A stretch of DNA of 64,000 nucleotides, from NCBI RefSeq assembly GCF_015645445.1, contig NZ_JADOGI010000006.1, positions 42,846-106,845 of the forward strand, written 5' to 3'. Positions 38,205 to 47,395 of the stretch are shown here, one piece after another. The stretch comes from Nonomuraea cypriaca. Lineage in GTDB: Bacteria > Actinomycetota > Actinomycetes > Streptosporangiales > Streptosporangiaceae. The notes under the pieces were generated by a model. The model saw only the letters and a list, made by a program, of their open reading frames with translations, made no database searches and was not told the DNA's origin. The position numbers and the translations under genes were made by a program. Within the stretch, counting starts at the first letter, position 1. The number at the start of each line of letters is the position of its first letter.

Positions 38205-38867
38205 TCACCTGGCGCGCTTGCGCAACCCCTCCAGGTCGTGGATCACCACGCGGCGGCGGCCGGTCTCGATCAGCCCGCGGTCGCGCAGGGTGCGCAACGC
38301 CTTGCTGACCGCCTCGCGGGAGGAGCCGGTCCAGCCCGCCAGCTCGTCCTGGGACAGGGGGAGCGCCACGCGTACGCCGCTGTTGGTCTTCTCGCCGTAG
38401 CGTTCGGCCAGCTCGATCAGTCGCGTCGCGACCCGGCCAGTGGTGTCGTACGCGCCGTACTCGATCCGCTTGCGGTCGGCGTCGCGGACCTTCCCGGTGA
38501 TCAGCTGCATCAGCAGTACGGCCACGCGCCCGTGCGACTCTAAAAACGAGGCGAAGTCGCGCACGATGATGCCCGAGATCGGCTCCAACGCGGTCACCGT
38601 GGCCGAGCGGGGCGAGCCGTCGACGGCGGAGAACTCGCCGAGCAGCGCGCCGGGCCCGCGCACCGCCAGCACCACCTCGGTGCCGCTGCTCGTGTGGGAC
38701 GACGCCTTGACGCGGCCCTGCGTCAGCACGAGCACCCAGTCGGACGTGTCGCCCTCGGTCATCACCACCGTGCCCCGATCCCACCGCCTGGGCCGGCCGG
38801 CCATGCGAAGGGCCTCGACCTCCTCGTCGGTGAGCAGGGACAGGAACTCGCCGGGCTCAACATCCAT
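38205..38867 (-). CDS. Crp/Fnr family regulator, cAMP-type
   Basis: 220 aa. A cyclic-nucleotide-binding domain contains GALLGEFSAVDGSPRSATV, matching the Crp pocket with Glu78, Arg87 and Ser88 in the expected places. The HTH is LSQDELAGWTGSSREAVSKALR. It lies 34 bases downstream of the cyclase gene in the same direction, so the two are probably co-transcribed and the protein likely senses the cyclase product. Confidence 0.93.
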   Translation of the reverse strand: MDVEPGEFLSLLTDEEVEALRMAGRPRRWDRGTVVMTEGDTSDWVLVLTQGRVKASSHTSSGTEVVLAVRGPGALLGEFSAVDGSPRSATVTALEPISGIIVRDFASFLESHGRVAVLLMQLITGKVRDADRKRIEYGAYDTTGRVATRLIELAERYGEKTNSGVRVALPLSQDELAGWTGSSREAVSKALRTLRDRGLIETGRRRVVIHDLEGLRKRAR

Positions 38868-38901
38868 GCGCCCGATTATGTCGGTACGGGCACCCGACGT
38901 A

Positions 38902-40956
38902 CTATCCCAGATCGGTCAGAACGTACGCCGGGACGAGCTCCTCCTTGCCCTTGAGGCTCAGCCGGCCCAGAGAGTTCGCCGTCACGCCATCGCCCAGCAG
39001 CCTGAGCGTCGTCTCGCCGATCACCACCGTGCCCGGCTCGGCGACGCCCTGGAGCCTGGCGGCCACGTTGACGCAGTCGCCCATCGCGTTGAAGCCGCGC
39101 AGCTCCGGGCTGCCGATGTTGCCGACCAGGGCAGGCCCGGTGTTGACGCCCACCCGGAACGTCGGCCACTCGACGGCGTCCACCCGCTTCCACGCCATCT
39201 CCTCGGCCACCTCGGCGGCGGCCCGCTGCATCTCCAGCGCGGCCTGGCAGGCGGCCCTGGCGTGCCCGGTCTGCGTGGCGGGCGCGTTGAACAGGGCCAG
39301 CAGCGCGTCGCCGACGAACTGCACGATGGTGCCGCCGTTGTTCAGGATGCAGGGGACGGCGGCCGTGTGGTAGCGGTTGAGCATCTCGACGATCTCGCCG
39401 GGCGTGACCCGCTCGGAGAACGTCGTGAAGCCCTTGAGGTCGGCGAAGAGCGCGGTCAGCTCCTTCAGCTCGCCGCCGAGTGCCGCCTGGCCGGGGTCGG
39501 CGAGCAGCGCGTGCGCCACGTCGGGCGACATGTACTGGTGGAACAGCGTGTGCAGCTCCTGGTAGAGCCGGGCGTTCTCCAGGGAGATGGACAGCTGCCC
39601 GGCCAGCGTGGCGGCCAGGGCCTCGTCCTGCGAGGTGCGGCCGACGGGCACCTCGAGCACGCCCGCCAGGTGGCCCTTGACGGTCAGCGGGAACGCCAGC
39701 AGGTGGTCGTGCCTGAGTGGCTGGTCGCCGGCGAACTCGTACTCGCGGGAGCCGACCTGCGCCTTGCCGTCCGCGACCAGGCCGATACGGACGTCGCCGT
39801 ACGCCTGCCGCACCCGTTCGAGCGCGGTGGCCAGGAGCTGGTTCTCCGGCAGGCCGACGCGGGTCTGGGCGCTCACCGCCACCAGGGCGGCCAGCCGCTC
39901 CGACAGCTCACGTTCGTTGGCCAGCGCCTCCCCGGCCCGGTCGAGCACCGCGGCCTGGCCCTCGTTGAGCCGGAACTTGCCGGACAGCCGGGTCGCGGCC
40001 AGCGGCTCGCCCCGGCGTACGTGCTCGACCAGCTCCTCCAGCGCGCGGTCGTAGTCCTGCCTGATGCGGGCCACGGTCGCCGCCAGCGCCACCGAGTCGA
40101 ACAGCCCCGCGCTCGACCCCTCACGCCTGAACTGCAGGTACGCGCTGTAGGCCACGAAGACGAAGGCCAGCGTCAGCAGGAGATGCCACTCCCACCACGA
40201 CAGGTGCCAGTTGAGCTGGGACATCCCGGCGACCATGGTCTCGGCCAGCAGCGCGTAGGCGGTGATCAGGCTGATCAACATCGCCGACGGGCGCCGCCGG
40301 TGCAGCAGGAACATCATCACGCTGGCCGCGCCGTACAGCACGAGGCCGGGCAGGGAGGCCCAGGCCAGCCAGTCGACCGGGGTGACCGCCGGCGGCTCGC
40401 TGAGCGTCGTCAGCCCCGGGACCAGCGACACGACCCCCCAGACCACCATCACGCCGGCGAGCGCCGCGCGGATGAGGTGCTGTGCACTCAGCACAGCCTT
40501 GGCCGCCCGCTCGCCCAGCGGCAGCGCCGAGACGAACGCGAACACGGCCGCGATCGTGAGCCCGAACTGCTGCCCCACGTCGAACCCGATCGAGCCGGTC
40601 GGCAGCAGGAACTGCGGCGTCGCCAGCCCGTGCAGGAAGAAGAACCCGGCGCTGCTCAGGAAGACCATGGACACCAGGAACAGCCGCGCGTCCTGCCGCC
40701 GCCGCGACGCCTCGCTGATCAGGGTGCCGAGCACCACGTTGATCCCCGCCACTGTGAGGATCATCCAGAAGTGGCTGGCGTTGTGCTGCCAGGTGATGTT
40801 GACGTCCGGCTGGCTCAGCAGCAACCAGAGGCCGAGCAGCGGCAGGAGCAGGTGGATGCTCCACACCACGCCACGTACGGGCTGGGTGGCAGGAGGCAGG
40901 TAAGAGGCACGCTCGGGGGTTGGCACAGCCCCGATTATCCACCGCGGTCTGTCCAT
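38902..40956 (-). CDS. Membrane-bound class III adenylate/guanylate cyclase
   Basis: 684 aa. The N-terminal 270 residues hold about seven membrane helices, then a GAF-like domain (around 330-480), then the cyclase domain: ALFADLKGFTTFSERV (metal Asp), TIVQFVGDALLALFNAP (second Asp), RVGVNTGPALVGNIG, GDCVNVAARLQG. These resemble class IIIb cyclases. ATG 40956 and GTG 40926 are both possible. It probably makes cAMP in response to a membrane or GAF signal and lies upstream of the Crp gene in one operon. Confidence 0.9.
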   Translation of the reverse strand: MDRPRWIIGAVPTPERASYLPPATQPVRGVVWSIHLLLPLLGLWLLLSQPDVNITWQHNASHFWMILTVAGINVVLGTLISEASRRRQDARLFLVSMVFLSSAGFFFLHGLATPQFLLPTGSIGFDVGQQFGLTIAAVFAFVSALPLGERAAKAVLSAQHLIRAALAGVMVVWGVVSLVPGLTTLSEPPAVTPVDWLAWASLPGLVLYGAASVMMFLLHRRRPSAMLISLITAYALLAETMVAGMSQLNWHLSWWEWHLLLTLAFVFVAYSAYLQFRREGSSAGLFDSVALAATVARIRQDYDRALEELVEHVRRGEPLAATRLSGKFRLNEGQAAVLDRAGEALANERELSERLAALVAVSAQTRVGLPENQLLATALERVRQAYGDVRIGLVADGKAQVGSREYEFAGDQPLRHDHLLAFPLTVKGHLAGVLEVPVGRTSQDEALAATLAGQLSISLENARLYQELHTLFHQYMSPDVAHALLADPGQAALGGELKELTALFADLKGFTTFSERVTPGEIVEMLNRYHTAAVPCILNNGGTIVQFVGDALLALFNAPATQTGHARAACQAALEMQRAAAEVAEEMAWKRVDAVEWPTFRVGVNTGPALVGNIGSPELRGFNAMGDCVNVAARLQGVAEPGTVVIGETTLRLLGDGVTANSLGRLSLKGKEELVPAYVLTDLG

Positions 40957-40992
40957 CCCAATGCGTCGTTTTACGGACCAACACAAAAGCGA

Positions 40993-41022
40993 AGGGCCGG
41001 CACGAGGTTTCGTGCCGGCCCT
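40993..41022 (-). terminator. Intrinsic terminator after purL
   Basis: A perfect 13-base stem (AGGGCCGGCACGA and complement) with a 4-base loop, followed on the minus strand by TTCGCTTTTG. It ends the purS-purL transcript just before the cyclase gene. Confidence 0.8.
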
Positions 41023-41033
41023 CGTGAGAACCC

Positions 41034-43358
41034 TCAGCCGAACAGGGCGGGAAGCGCGGCCGAGTGCGTTTCCCGCAACTCCTCGACGGCGACCTCGAAC
41101 ACGTCCTCGACCACCAGCGCGGCCCCACCGGTCATCCCGAGCCCGTAGCACGGGACATCGTGCCGCCCGCACAGCGAGGCGAACTCGTCGTAAGCCTCCG
41201 GACGCACCGCGACGAGCGCCCGCGAGGCCGACTCGCTGAACAGGTCGGTGAAGGCGTCACCGCTCAGGGTCACCCTGGCCCCGACGCCGCGCGCCAGGCA
41301 CGACTCGGCCAGCGCCACGGCGAGGCCGCCGTCCGACAGGTCGTGCGAGCCTTCGAGCAGCCCCCGGCGGGCCGCCTCGACCAGCACCGTCGCGAGCGCC
41401 TGGTCGGCCTCCAGGTCGACCTGCGGCGGCAGCCCGCCCAGGTGCCGGTGGGCGACGTGCGCCCACTCGGACCCGCCGAACTCCTCGCGCGTGTCCCCGA
41501 GCAGCACCACCCGCAGCCCCTCGGCCACGAACCCGGACGGCACGCGCTTGGCGACGTCCTCGATGACGCCGAGCACGCCCACGACGGGCGTGGGGTGGAT
41601 GGCCGTCGAACCGGTCTGGTTGTAGAAGGAGACGTTGCCGCCGGTCACCGGCACGCCCAGGGCCTTGCAGGCGTCCGCGAGCCCGCGTACGGCCTCCGCG
41701 AACTGCCACATGACCTCCGGGTCCTCCGGGGAGCCGAAGTTGAGGCAGTTGGTCACGGCCAGCGGCTTGGCGCCGGTGACGGCCACGTTGCGGTACGCCT
41801 CGGACAGCGCGAGCTGCGCCCCCGCGTACGGGTCGAGCTTGGCGTAACGGCCGTTGCCGTCGGTGGACAGCGCGATGCCACGCGTCGTCGGCTCAGCGTG
41901 CTTGATGGTCGCGCCCGCTTCGGCACTCGTTGGCATCGCAGGCCCGCTCTCTCCTGCCGAGCTCCTGCGCTCCGGGGCCATGACCTCGGAAATACGCAGC
42001 ATCCCCGCGTCGGCGGGCTGGGCCAGGACGGTGTTGGAGCGGACGTAGCGGTCGTACTGGGAGGTCACCCACTCCTTGGAGGCCAGGTTGGGCGAGCCGA
42101 GCAACTGGAACAGCGTGGCCCGCAGGTCGGCGGGCCGCTCCAGGTGGTCGGGAGTGTCGGCGTTGAGCGCGGCCTGCCCGGCCGGCTCGTGGTACGGCCG
42201 TTCGTAGACGGGCCCGTCGTCGGCCGCCGTGCCCGGCGGGATGTCCACGATGACCTCGCCGTCCCAGGTCATGACCAGGCGGCCGGTGTCGGTGACCTCG
42301 CCGATGACGGTCGCGGGAACGTCCCACCTGTCGCAGATCGCCATGAACGCCGGGATGTCGTCCGGCCGGACCACGGCCATCATGCGCTCCTGCGACTCGC
42401 TCATGAGGATCTCCTCGGGCCTGAGCGAGGGGTCGCGGAGCGGGACGCGGTTGAGGTCGACGCGCATGCCGCCGGTGCCCTTGGCGGCCAGCTCGGTCGT
42501 GGCGCACGAGACGCCCGCCGCACCGAGGTCCTGGATGCCCACGACCACGTCGGCCGCGTAGAGCTCCAGGCAGCACTCGATGAGCAGCTTCTCCATGAAC
42601 GGGTCGCCCACCTGCACGGCAGGTCGCTTGGCGTGGGACTCGTCCTCGAAGGTCGCGGAGGCCAGCACGGAGGCGCCGCCGATGCCGTCGGGACCGGTGG
42701 AGGCGCCGAACAGCACCACCTGGTTGCCCGGCCCAGGCGCGGTGGCCAGCTTGATCTGGTCCTTGCGGAGCAGGCCCACGCACAGGGCGTTGACCAGCGG
42801 GTTGCCGATGTAGCACGGGTCGAAGACGACCTCGCCGCCGATGTTGGGCAGGCCCAGGCAGTTGCCGTAGTGGCTGATGCCCTCGACCACGCCGGGCAGC
42901 ACCCTGCGCGTGTCCACGGCGTCCGCGCCGCCGAAGCGCAGCGCGTCCATGACCGCGATCGGGCGCGCGCCCATCGACATGATGTCGCGCACGATCCCGC
43001 CGACGCCGGTGGCCGCGCCCTGGTGGGGCTCGACGTAGGACGGGTGGTTGTGCGACTCGATCTTGAACGTGGCCGCCCAGCCGTCGCCGATGTCCACCAC
43101 GCCGGCGTTCTCGCCCATGCCCACCAGCAGTGCCTCGGACTTGGGCGCCTTGGTGGCGAACTGCCTGAGGTGCACCTTGGACGATTTGTACGAGCAGTGC
43201 TCGGACCACATGACGCTGTAGATGGCCAGCTCGGAGCCGGTGGGACGACGGCCAAGGATCTTCTTGACCCGGTCGTACTCGTCCTGCTTCATCCCCAGCT
43301 CGCCGAAGGGCATCGCCTCGTCGGGGGTCTCGGCGGCCCGCCGCACACTGTCGGTCAT
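41034..43358 (-). CDS. purL: Phosphoribosylformylglycinamidine synthase, large subunit
   Basis: 774 aa. Family sequence includes [51 protein letters not shown] text as [11 protein letters not shown] and [14 protein letters not shown]. Compared with ordinary PurL it has an insertion of about 31 residues ([19 protein letters not shown] and following) before [10 protein letters not shown], encoded at about 41890-41985. It forms FGAM with PurS and PurQ. Start overlaps the purQ stop (ATGA). Confidence 0.97.
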   Translation of the reverse strand: MTDSVRRAAETPDEAMPFGELGMKQDEYDRVKKILGRRPTGSELAIYSVMWSEHCSYKSSKVHLRQFATKAPKSEALLVGMGENAGVVDIGDGWAATFKIESHNHPSYVEPHQGAATGVGGIVRDIMSMGARPIAVMDALRFGGADAVDTRRVLPGVVEGISHYGNCLGLPNIGGEVVFDPCYIGNPLVNALCVGLLRKDQIKLATAPGPGNQVVLFGASTGPDGIGGASVLASATFEDESHAKRPAVQVGDPFMEKLLIECCLELYAADVVVGIQDLGAAGVSCATTELAAKGTGGMRVDLNRVPLRDPSLRPEEILMSESQERMMAVVRPDDIPAFMAICDRWDVPATVIGEVTDTGRLVMTWDGEVIVDIPPGTAADDGPVYERPYHEPAGQAALNADTPDHLERPADLRATLFQLLGSPNLASKEWVTSQYDRYVRSNTVLAQPADAGMLRISEVMAPERRSSAGESGPAMPTSAEAGATIKHAEPTTRGIALSTDGNGRYAKLDPYAGAQLALSEAYRNVAVTGAKPLAVTNCLNFGSPEDPEVMWQFAEAVRGLADACKALGVPVTGGNVSFYNQTGSTAIHPTPVVGVLGVIEDVAKRVPSGFVAEGLRVVLLGDTREEFGGSEWAHVAHRHLGGLPPQVDLEADQALATVLVEAARRGLLEGSHDLSDGGLAVALAESCLARGVGARVTLSGDAFTDLFSESASRALVAVRPEAYDEFASLCGRHDVPCYGLGMTGGAALVVEDVFEVAVEELRETHSAALPALFG

Positions 43359-44038
43359 GCGTTCACCAGCTTCTTGAGTATCGAGGTGAAGAAGCCGAGC
43401 CCGTCGGTGCTCGGCGCGCCGACCAGCTCTTCGACCGCGTGCTCGGGGTGCGGCATGAGGCCCACCACGTTGCCCGCCTCGTTGCGGATGCCCGCGATGT
43501 CGTTGAGCGCGCCGTTGGGGTTGCCCTCGACGTAGCGCACGACCACGTGGCCGCCCGCCTCGAGCGCGGCCAGCGTGCCGGCGGCGGCGACGTAGCGGCC
43601 CTCGCCGTGCTTGACCGGCAGCACGATCTCCTGGCCGGGCGCGAAGGAGTTGGTCCACGCGGTGTCCGTCTGCTCGATCCTGACCTTCTGGTCACGGCAG
43701 ACGTAGTGCAGCGAGCCGTTGCGTACGAGCGCGCCGGGCAGCAGGTGCGCCTCGCACAGGATCTGGAACCCGTTGCAGGTGCCGATCACGGGCAGCCCCG
43801 CCCTGGCGGCCGGGATCAGCTCGTCCATGAGCGGCGCGAACCGCGAGATGGCGCCGCAGCGCAGGTAGTCGCCATAGGAGAAGCCGCCGGGCAGGAACAC
43901 GGCGTCGACTCCCTTCAGGTCGTGGTCGGCGTGCCACAGCGGAACCGCCTCCGCGCCCACGAGGCGTACGGCTCTGGCGGCGTCCTGGTCGTCGAGAGTT
44001 CCTGGAAACGTGACTACGCCCACACGGGCAGCGCTCAT
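43355..44038 (-). CDS. purQ: Phosphoribosylformylglycinamidine synthase, glutaminase subunit
   Basis: 227 aa. Class I glutaminase motifs: [17 protein letters not shown], nucleophile in [13 protein letters not shown], and the HPEHAVEEL His-Glu pair. The Met start precedes [16 protein letters not shown]. Its stop is the start of purL; upstream lies an RsbW-like gene rather than purS. Confidence 0.97.
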   Translation of the reverse strand: MSAARVGVVTFPGTLDDQDAARAVRLVGAEAVPLWHADHDLKGVDAVFLPGGFSYGDYLRCGAISRFAPLMDELIPAARAGLPVIGTCNGFQILCEAHLLPGALVRNGSLHYVCRDQKVRIEQTDTAWTNSFAPGQEIVLPVKHGEGRYVAAAGTLAALEAGGHVVVRYVEGNPNGALNDIAGIRNEAGNVVGLMPHPEHAVEELVGAPSTDGLGFFTSILKKLVNA

Positions 44039-44175
44039 GACAGTCGTCCCCTCCGAGGATGCGCACGCACGCGCCACCGTCTCGTCGGGTGGACGGCGGT
44101 CTACGGCGGTCAATCCAGGTTATCGGGTGCTGCCGAATGTTCCGCATCGGCTCATGGGTCCGGCGGAAGCGCAGG

Positions 44176-44613
44176 TCAGACAGCCGCGAGCGCCCGGGGA
44201 CGGGCATCGGCCTCGTCGTCCCAGTGGAGCAGCTTGCGCAGGTGGACCGTGGTGCCACGGCCGGGCGTCATGCCGAAGGACATTTCGTCGACCACGGAGC
44301 GCATGATCAGCAGGCCGCGGCCGTTCTCGGTGTCGGGCGGGGGGAAGTTCAGCGGCATCGACGGCATCCCGTCGCCGTTGTCCACGACGCGTACGTCGCA
44401 GTGGCCGTAGCCGATCGACGCCGTCACCTCGTAGCGGTTGGCGGGACCCCCGTGCCGCACCGCGTTGGAGCACGCCTCGGAGACAGCGAGCAGCATGTCG
44501 GCGATGCAGGTCTCACTCACGTTGAGTGATCGCATGGCATCGCCAAGCACTCGCCTGACCATCGGTATGCCGATCGCATCCCGAGGCAGTGCCAGCGAGA
44601 ACTCAATATCCAC
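44176..44613 (-). CDS. RsbW-like anti-sigma / ATP-binding protein
   Basis: 145 aa. A HATPase_c domain with the N-box AVSEACSNAVRHG, the G1-box VVDNGDGMPS and G2-box ENGRGLLIMRSVVD, which is the RsbW/SpoIIAB pattern. No sensor domain or receiver. It would act by phosphorylating or binding a partner protein, often a sigma factor or anti-anti-sigma factor. GTG start. It sits between purS and purQ in the same direction, an unusual place for such a gene. Confidence 0.9.
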   Translation of the reverse strand: MDIEFSLALPRDAIGIPMVRRVLGDAMRSLNVSETCIADMLLAVSEACSNAVRHGGPANRYEVTASIGYGHCDVRVVDNGDGMPSMPLNFPPPDTENGRGLLIMRSVVDEMSFGMTPGRGTTVHLRKLLHWDDEADARPRALAAV

Positions 44614-44783
44614 CGGACTCCTCCGGGCTCCAGAATGTCACCTGGAGTAGGTTTCCCTGAGAAATCGGGGCTAACCGCAAAATCACGTTGTTGTTATTTA
44701 CTGTTGGCTCGCCCGTGGCATTGTGGCACGTCAGAACCCCACTTTAAGCGGCCAGGGGGAAATCCAGCCACCAAATGTGCCGT

Positions 44784-45029
44784 CTACTCCTCAACCCGGA
44801 CGGTGTAGTCCTCGATCACCGTGTTGGCGAGCAGCGTCTCGGCCATCTTGCGCACTTCCTTGAGCGCCGCCTCGTCGGCGGGCCCGTCGAGTTCGACCTC
44901 GAAACGCTTGCCCTGCCGTACGGCTGGGACGCCGGAGAAGCCGAGCCTGGGCAGCGCTCTGGCGATCGCCTGGCCCTGCGGGTCGAGGATCTCGGGCTTC
45001 AGCATGACGTCCACGATGACGCGGGCCAC
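44784..45029 (-). CDS. purS: Phosphoribosylformylglycinamidine synthase subunit PurS
   Basis: 81 aa, starting GTG with AGGAGG six bases before. ARVIVDVMLKPEILDPQGQA and KMAETLLANTVIEDYTVRVE are characteristic. It is the structural subunit that bridges PurL and PurQ. It is first in the purS - RsbW-like - purQ - purL order and divergent from the E1/E2 operon. Confidence 0.95.
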   Translation of the reverse strand: MARVIVDVMLKPEILDPQGQAIARALPRLGFSGVPAVRQGKRFEVELDGPADEAALKEVRKMAETLLANTVIEDYTVRVEE

Positions 45030-45166
45030 TGCGTTCCTCCTGGGAGCGGTGGGTGGTTGGGAAGCACAGCCTACCGGCGCGTGTGGTGACCGATACAACG
45101 GGAACGGGGAGGGCTAGGGGCTTGCGCGGAGGGCTGTGACGTCTGCCACGATGTCCCCAAACGCGT

Positions 45167-45190
45167 ACAAACCACCACCAGATGGTTTGT
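45167..45190. promoter_or_regulatory. Palindrome ACAAACCA-N8-TGGTTTGT
   Basis: Perfect 8-base inverted repeat with an 8-base spacer in the 285-base gap between purS and the dehydrogenase operon. The 24-base length suits a dimeric repressor. The regulator is unknown. Confidence 0.5.
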
Positions 45191-45255
45191 CGCCAGGAAG
45201 GCCGGTCTAGGGTGGCAACCCCATCGTGACCGGCCCGGACCGCACAGGAGTGGCC

Positions 45256-45318
45256 ATGACCGAGCGTGTCGAGGTCATCGACAGACGCAGCACTTGTGTC
45301 ACCAAGGAGGCATCGTGA
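45256..45318 (+). CDS. Leader micro-ORF, 20 aa, coupled to the E1alpha gene
   Basis: ATG with AGGAG just upstream; peptide begins MTERVEVIDRRSTC and ends VTKEAS. Its TGA overlaps the GTG of the next gene (GTGA), and its last codons (ACC AAG GAG G) form that gene's ribosome binding site. This is the same layout as the purF-purM micro-ORFs. Confidence 0.45.
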   Translation: MTERVEVIDRRSTCVTKEAS

Positions 45319-46406
45319 CCGTCGGCGCCTCTCGTGGTGCAGAGGCACCCCCAGAGCTCGTCCAGCTGCTCACCCCCGAGGGCGAGCGGGTCGAGCACCC
45401 CGACTACGACATCGACCTGACGCCGGAGGAGGTCCGGTCGCTCTATCGCGACCTGGTGCTCGTCCGGCGCGTCGACCTGGAGGCCGTGGCCCTGCAGCGT
45501 CAGGGCGAGCTGGGCATCTGGGCCTCGCTGCTGGGCCAGGAGGCGGCCCAGATCGGCTCGGGCCGCGCGTTGACCGACACCGACATGGCCTTCCCCACCT
45601 ACCGCGAGCACGGCGTCGCCTGGTGCCGCGGCGTGGACCCGGTGAAGCTGCTCGGCCTGTTCAGGGGCGTCAACCACGGCGGGTGGGACCCCAAGGAGCA
45701 CAACTTCCACCTCTACACGATCGTGATCGGCAGCCAGACGCTGCACGCGGTCGGCTACGCGATGGGCATCCAGCGCGACGACGCGAGCGCCGCCACCATC
45801 GTCTACTTCGGCGACGGCGCCACCTCGCAGGGCGACGTCAACGAGTCGTTCATCTGGGCGAGCGTGTTCAACGCGCCGATCGTGTTCTTCTGCCAGAACA
45901 ACCAGTGGGCCATCTCCGAGCCGCTGGAGAAGCAGACGCGCATCCCGCTCTACCGCCGGGCCTCCGGCTTCGGCTTCCCCGGGATCAGGGTCGACGGCAA
46001 CGACGTGTTCGCCTGCCTCGCCGTGACGCGCAAGGCGCTTGAGGCGGCGCGCACAGGGCAGGGGCCGACGCTCATCGAGGCGTTCACGTACCGGATGGGC
46101 GCGCACACCACCACCGACGACCCGACGCGCTACCGGGTGGCCAGTGAGCTGGAGGCGTGGAAGCTCAAGGACCCGATCGAGCGGGTCAAGGCCTATCTGT
46201 TCAAGAACGAGTACGCCGGCCAGGAGTTCTTCGACTCCGTGACCGCCGAGGCCGAGCAGCTCGGCGCCGACCTGCGTACCCGCTGCCTGGCCCTGCCCGA
46301 CCCCCAGCCGCTCGACATCTTCGACCACGTCTACAGCGAGCCCCACGCCCTGATGGACCAGGAGCGCAGCCAGTTCGCCGGCTATCTGGAGGGGTTCGAG
46401 AAATGA
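45315..46406 (+). CDS. pdhA: 2-oxo acid dehydrogenase E1 alpha subunit
   Basis: 363 aa. GTG 45315 with AAGGAGG. The thiamine diphosphate site reads YFGDGATSQGDVNESF through FCQNNQWAIS, and the phosphorylation loop region is YRMGAHTTTDDPTRYR. The family covers both pyruvate and branched-chain substrates; the context with an E2 but a distant E3, and an amino-acid dehydrogenase elsewhere, leaves branched-chain use possible. The stop overlaps the E1beta start (ATGA). Confidence 0.93.
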   Translation: MTVGASRGAEAPPELVQLLTPEGERVEHPDYDIDLTPEEVRSLYRDLVLVRRVDLEAVALQRQGELGIWASLLGQEAAQIGSGRALTDTDMAFPTYREHGVAWCRGVDPVKLLGLFRGVNHGGWDPKEHNFHLYTIVIGSQTLHAVGYAMGIQRDDASAATIVYFGDGATSQGDVNESFIWASVFNAPIVFFCQNNQWAISEPLEKQTRIPLYRRASGFGFPGIRVDGNDVFACLAVTRKALEAARTGQGPTLIEAFTYRMGAHTTTDDPTRYRVASELEAWKLKDPIERVKAYLFKNEYAGQEFFDSVTAEAEQLGADLRTRCLALPDPQPLDIFDHVYSEPHALMDQERSQFAGYLEGFEK

Positions 46407-47383
46407 CCGTTCTGAGCCTGTCCAAGGCGCTAAACGAGGGCATGCGCAAGGCCATGGAGGACGACCCCAAGGTCCTCATCATGGGCGAGGACGTCGGCAA
46501 GCTGGGCGGCGTCTTCCGGGTCACCGACGGCCTGCAGAAGGACTTCGGCGAGGACCGCGTCATCGACACGCCGCTGGCCGAGTCGGGCATCGTCGGCACC
46601 GCGATCGGCCTGGCGCTGCGCGGCTACCGCCCGGTGTGCGAGATCCAGTTCGACGGCTTCGTGTTCCCCGCCGCCGACCAGATCATCACGCAGCTCGCCA
46701 AGATGCCGATGCGCTCGCTGGGGGCGATCAGGCTGCCCGTGGTCGTACGCATTCCGTGCGGTGGCGGCATCGGCGCGGTCGAGCACCACAGCGAGTCCCC
46801 CGAGGCGTACTTCACCCACACGGCCGGTCTGCGCGTCGTCGCCTGCTCCAACCCGGCCGACGCCTACACCATGATCCAGCAGGCCATCCGCAGCGACGAC
46901 CCGGTGATCTTCTTCGAGCCCAAGCGCCGCTACTGGGAGAAGGCCGACATCGACACCACGTCGGCCGACTGGTGGACGCCCCTGCACACGGCCAAGGTCG
47001 TACGGTCAGGCGCGGACGTGACGCTGCTGGCGTACGGGCCCATGGTCAAGACGTGCCTGGAGGCGGCCGCGGCGGCCGAGGAGGAGGGCCGCTCGCTGGA
47101 GGTCGTGGACCTGCGCTCGCTCAACCCCCTGGACGAGCCGCTGGTCATGGAGTCCGTACGCAGGACCGGGCGGGTCGTGGTCGTCCACGAGGCGCCGGTC
47201 AACAGCGGTTTCGGCGCCGAGCTGGCGGCCAGGATCACGGAGCGGTGCTTCTACCACCTGGAGGCGCCCGTCCTGCGGGTCGGCGGCTTCTCCACCCCCT
47301 ACCCTCCGTCGAAGCTGGAGGAGCACTACCTGCCCGACCTGGACAGGGTGCTCGACGCCGTCGACCGGACCTTCGGGTACTGA
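46403..47383 (+). CDS. pdhB: 2-oxo acid dehydrogenase E1 beta subunit
   Basis: 326 aa. Family motifs: GEDVGKLGGVFRVTDGL, DTPLAESGIVGTAIG, and the C-terminal VRVGGFSTPYPP. It pairs with E1alpha to form the alpha2-beta2 decarboxylase. ATG overlaps the upstream stop. Twelve bases separate it from the E2 gene. Confidence 0.94.
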   Translation: MTVLSLSKALNEGMRKAMEDDPKVLIMGEDVGKLGGVFRVTDGLQKDFGEDRVIDTPLAESGIVGTAIGLALRGYRPVCEIQFDGFVFPAADQIITQLAKMPMRSLGAIRLPVVVRIPCGGGIGAVEHHSESPEAYFTHTAGLRVVACSNPADAYTMIQQAIRSDDPVIFFEPKRRYWEKADIDTTSADWWTPLHTAKVVRSGADVTLLAYGPMVKTCLEAAAAAEEEGRSLEVVDLRSLNPLDEPLVMESVRRTGRVVVVHEAPVNSGFGAELAARITERCFYHLEAPVLRVGGFSTPYPPSKLEEHYLPDLDRVLDAVDRTFGY

Positions 47384-47395
47384 GGAGGGTCGTTC

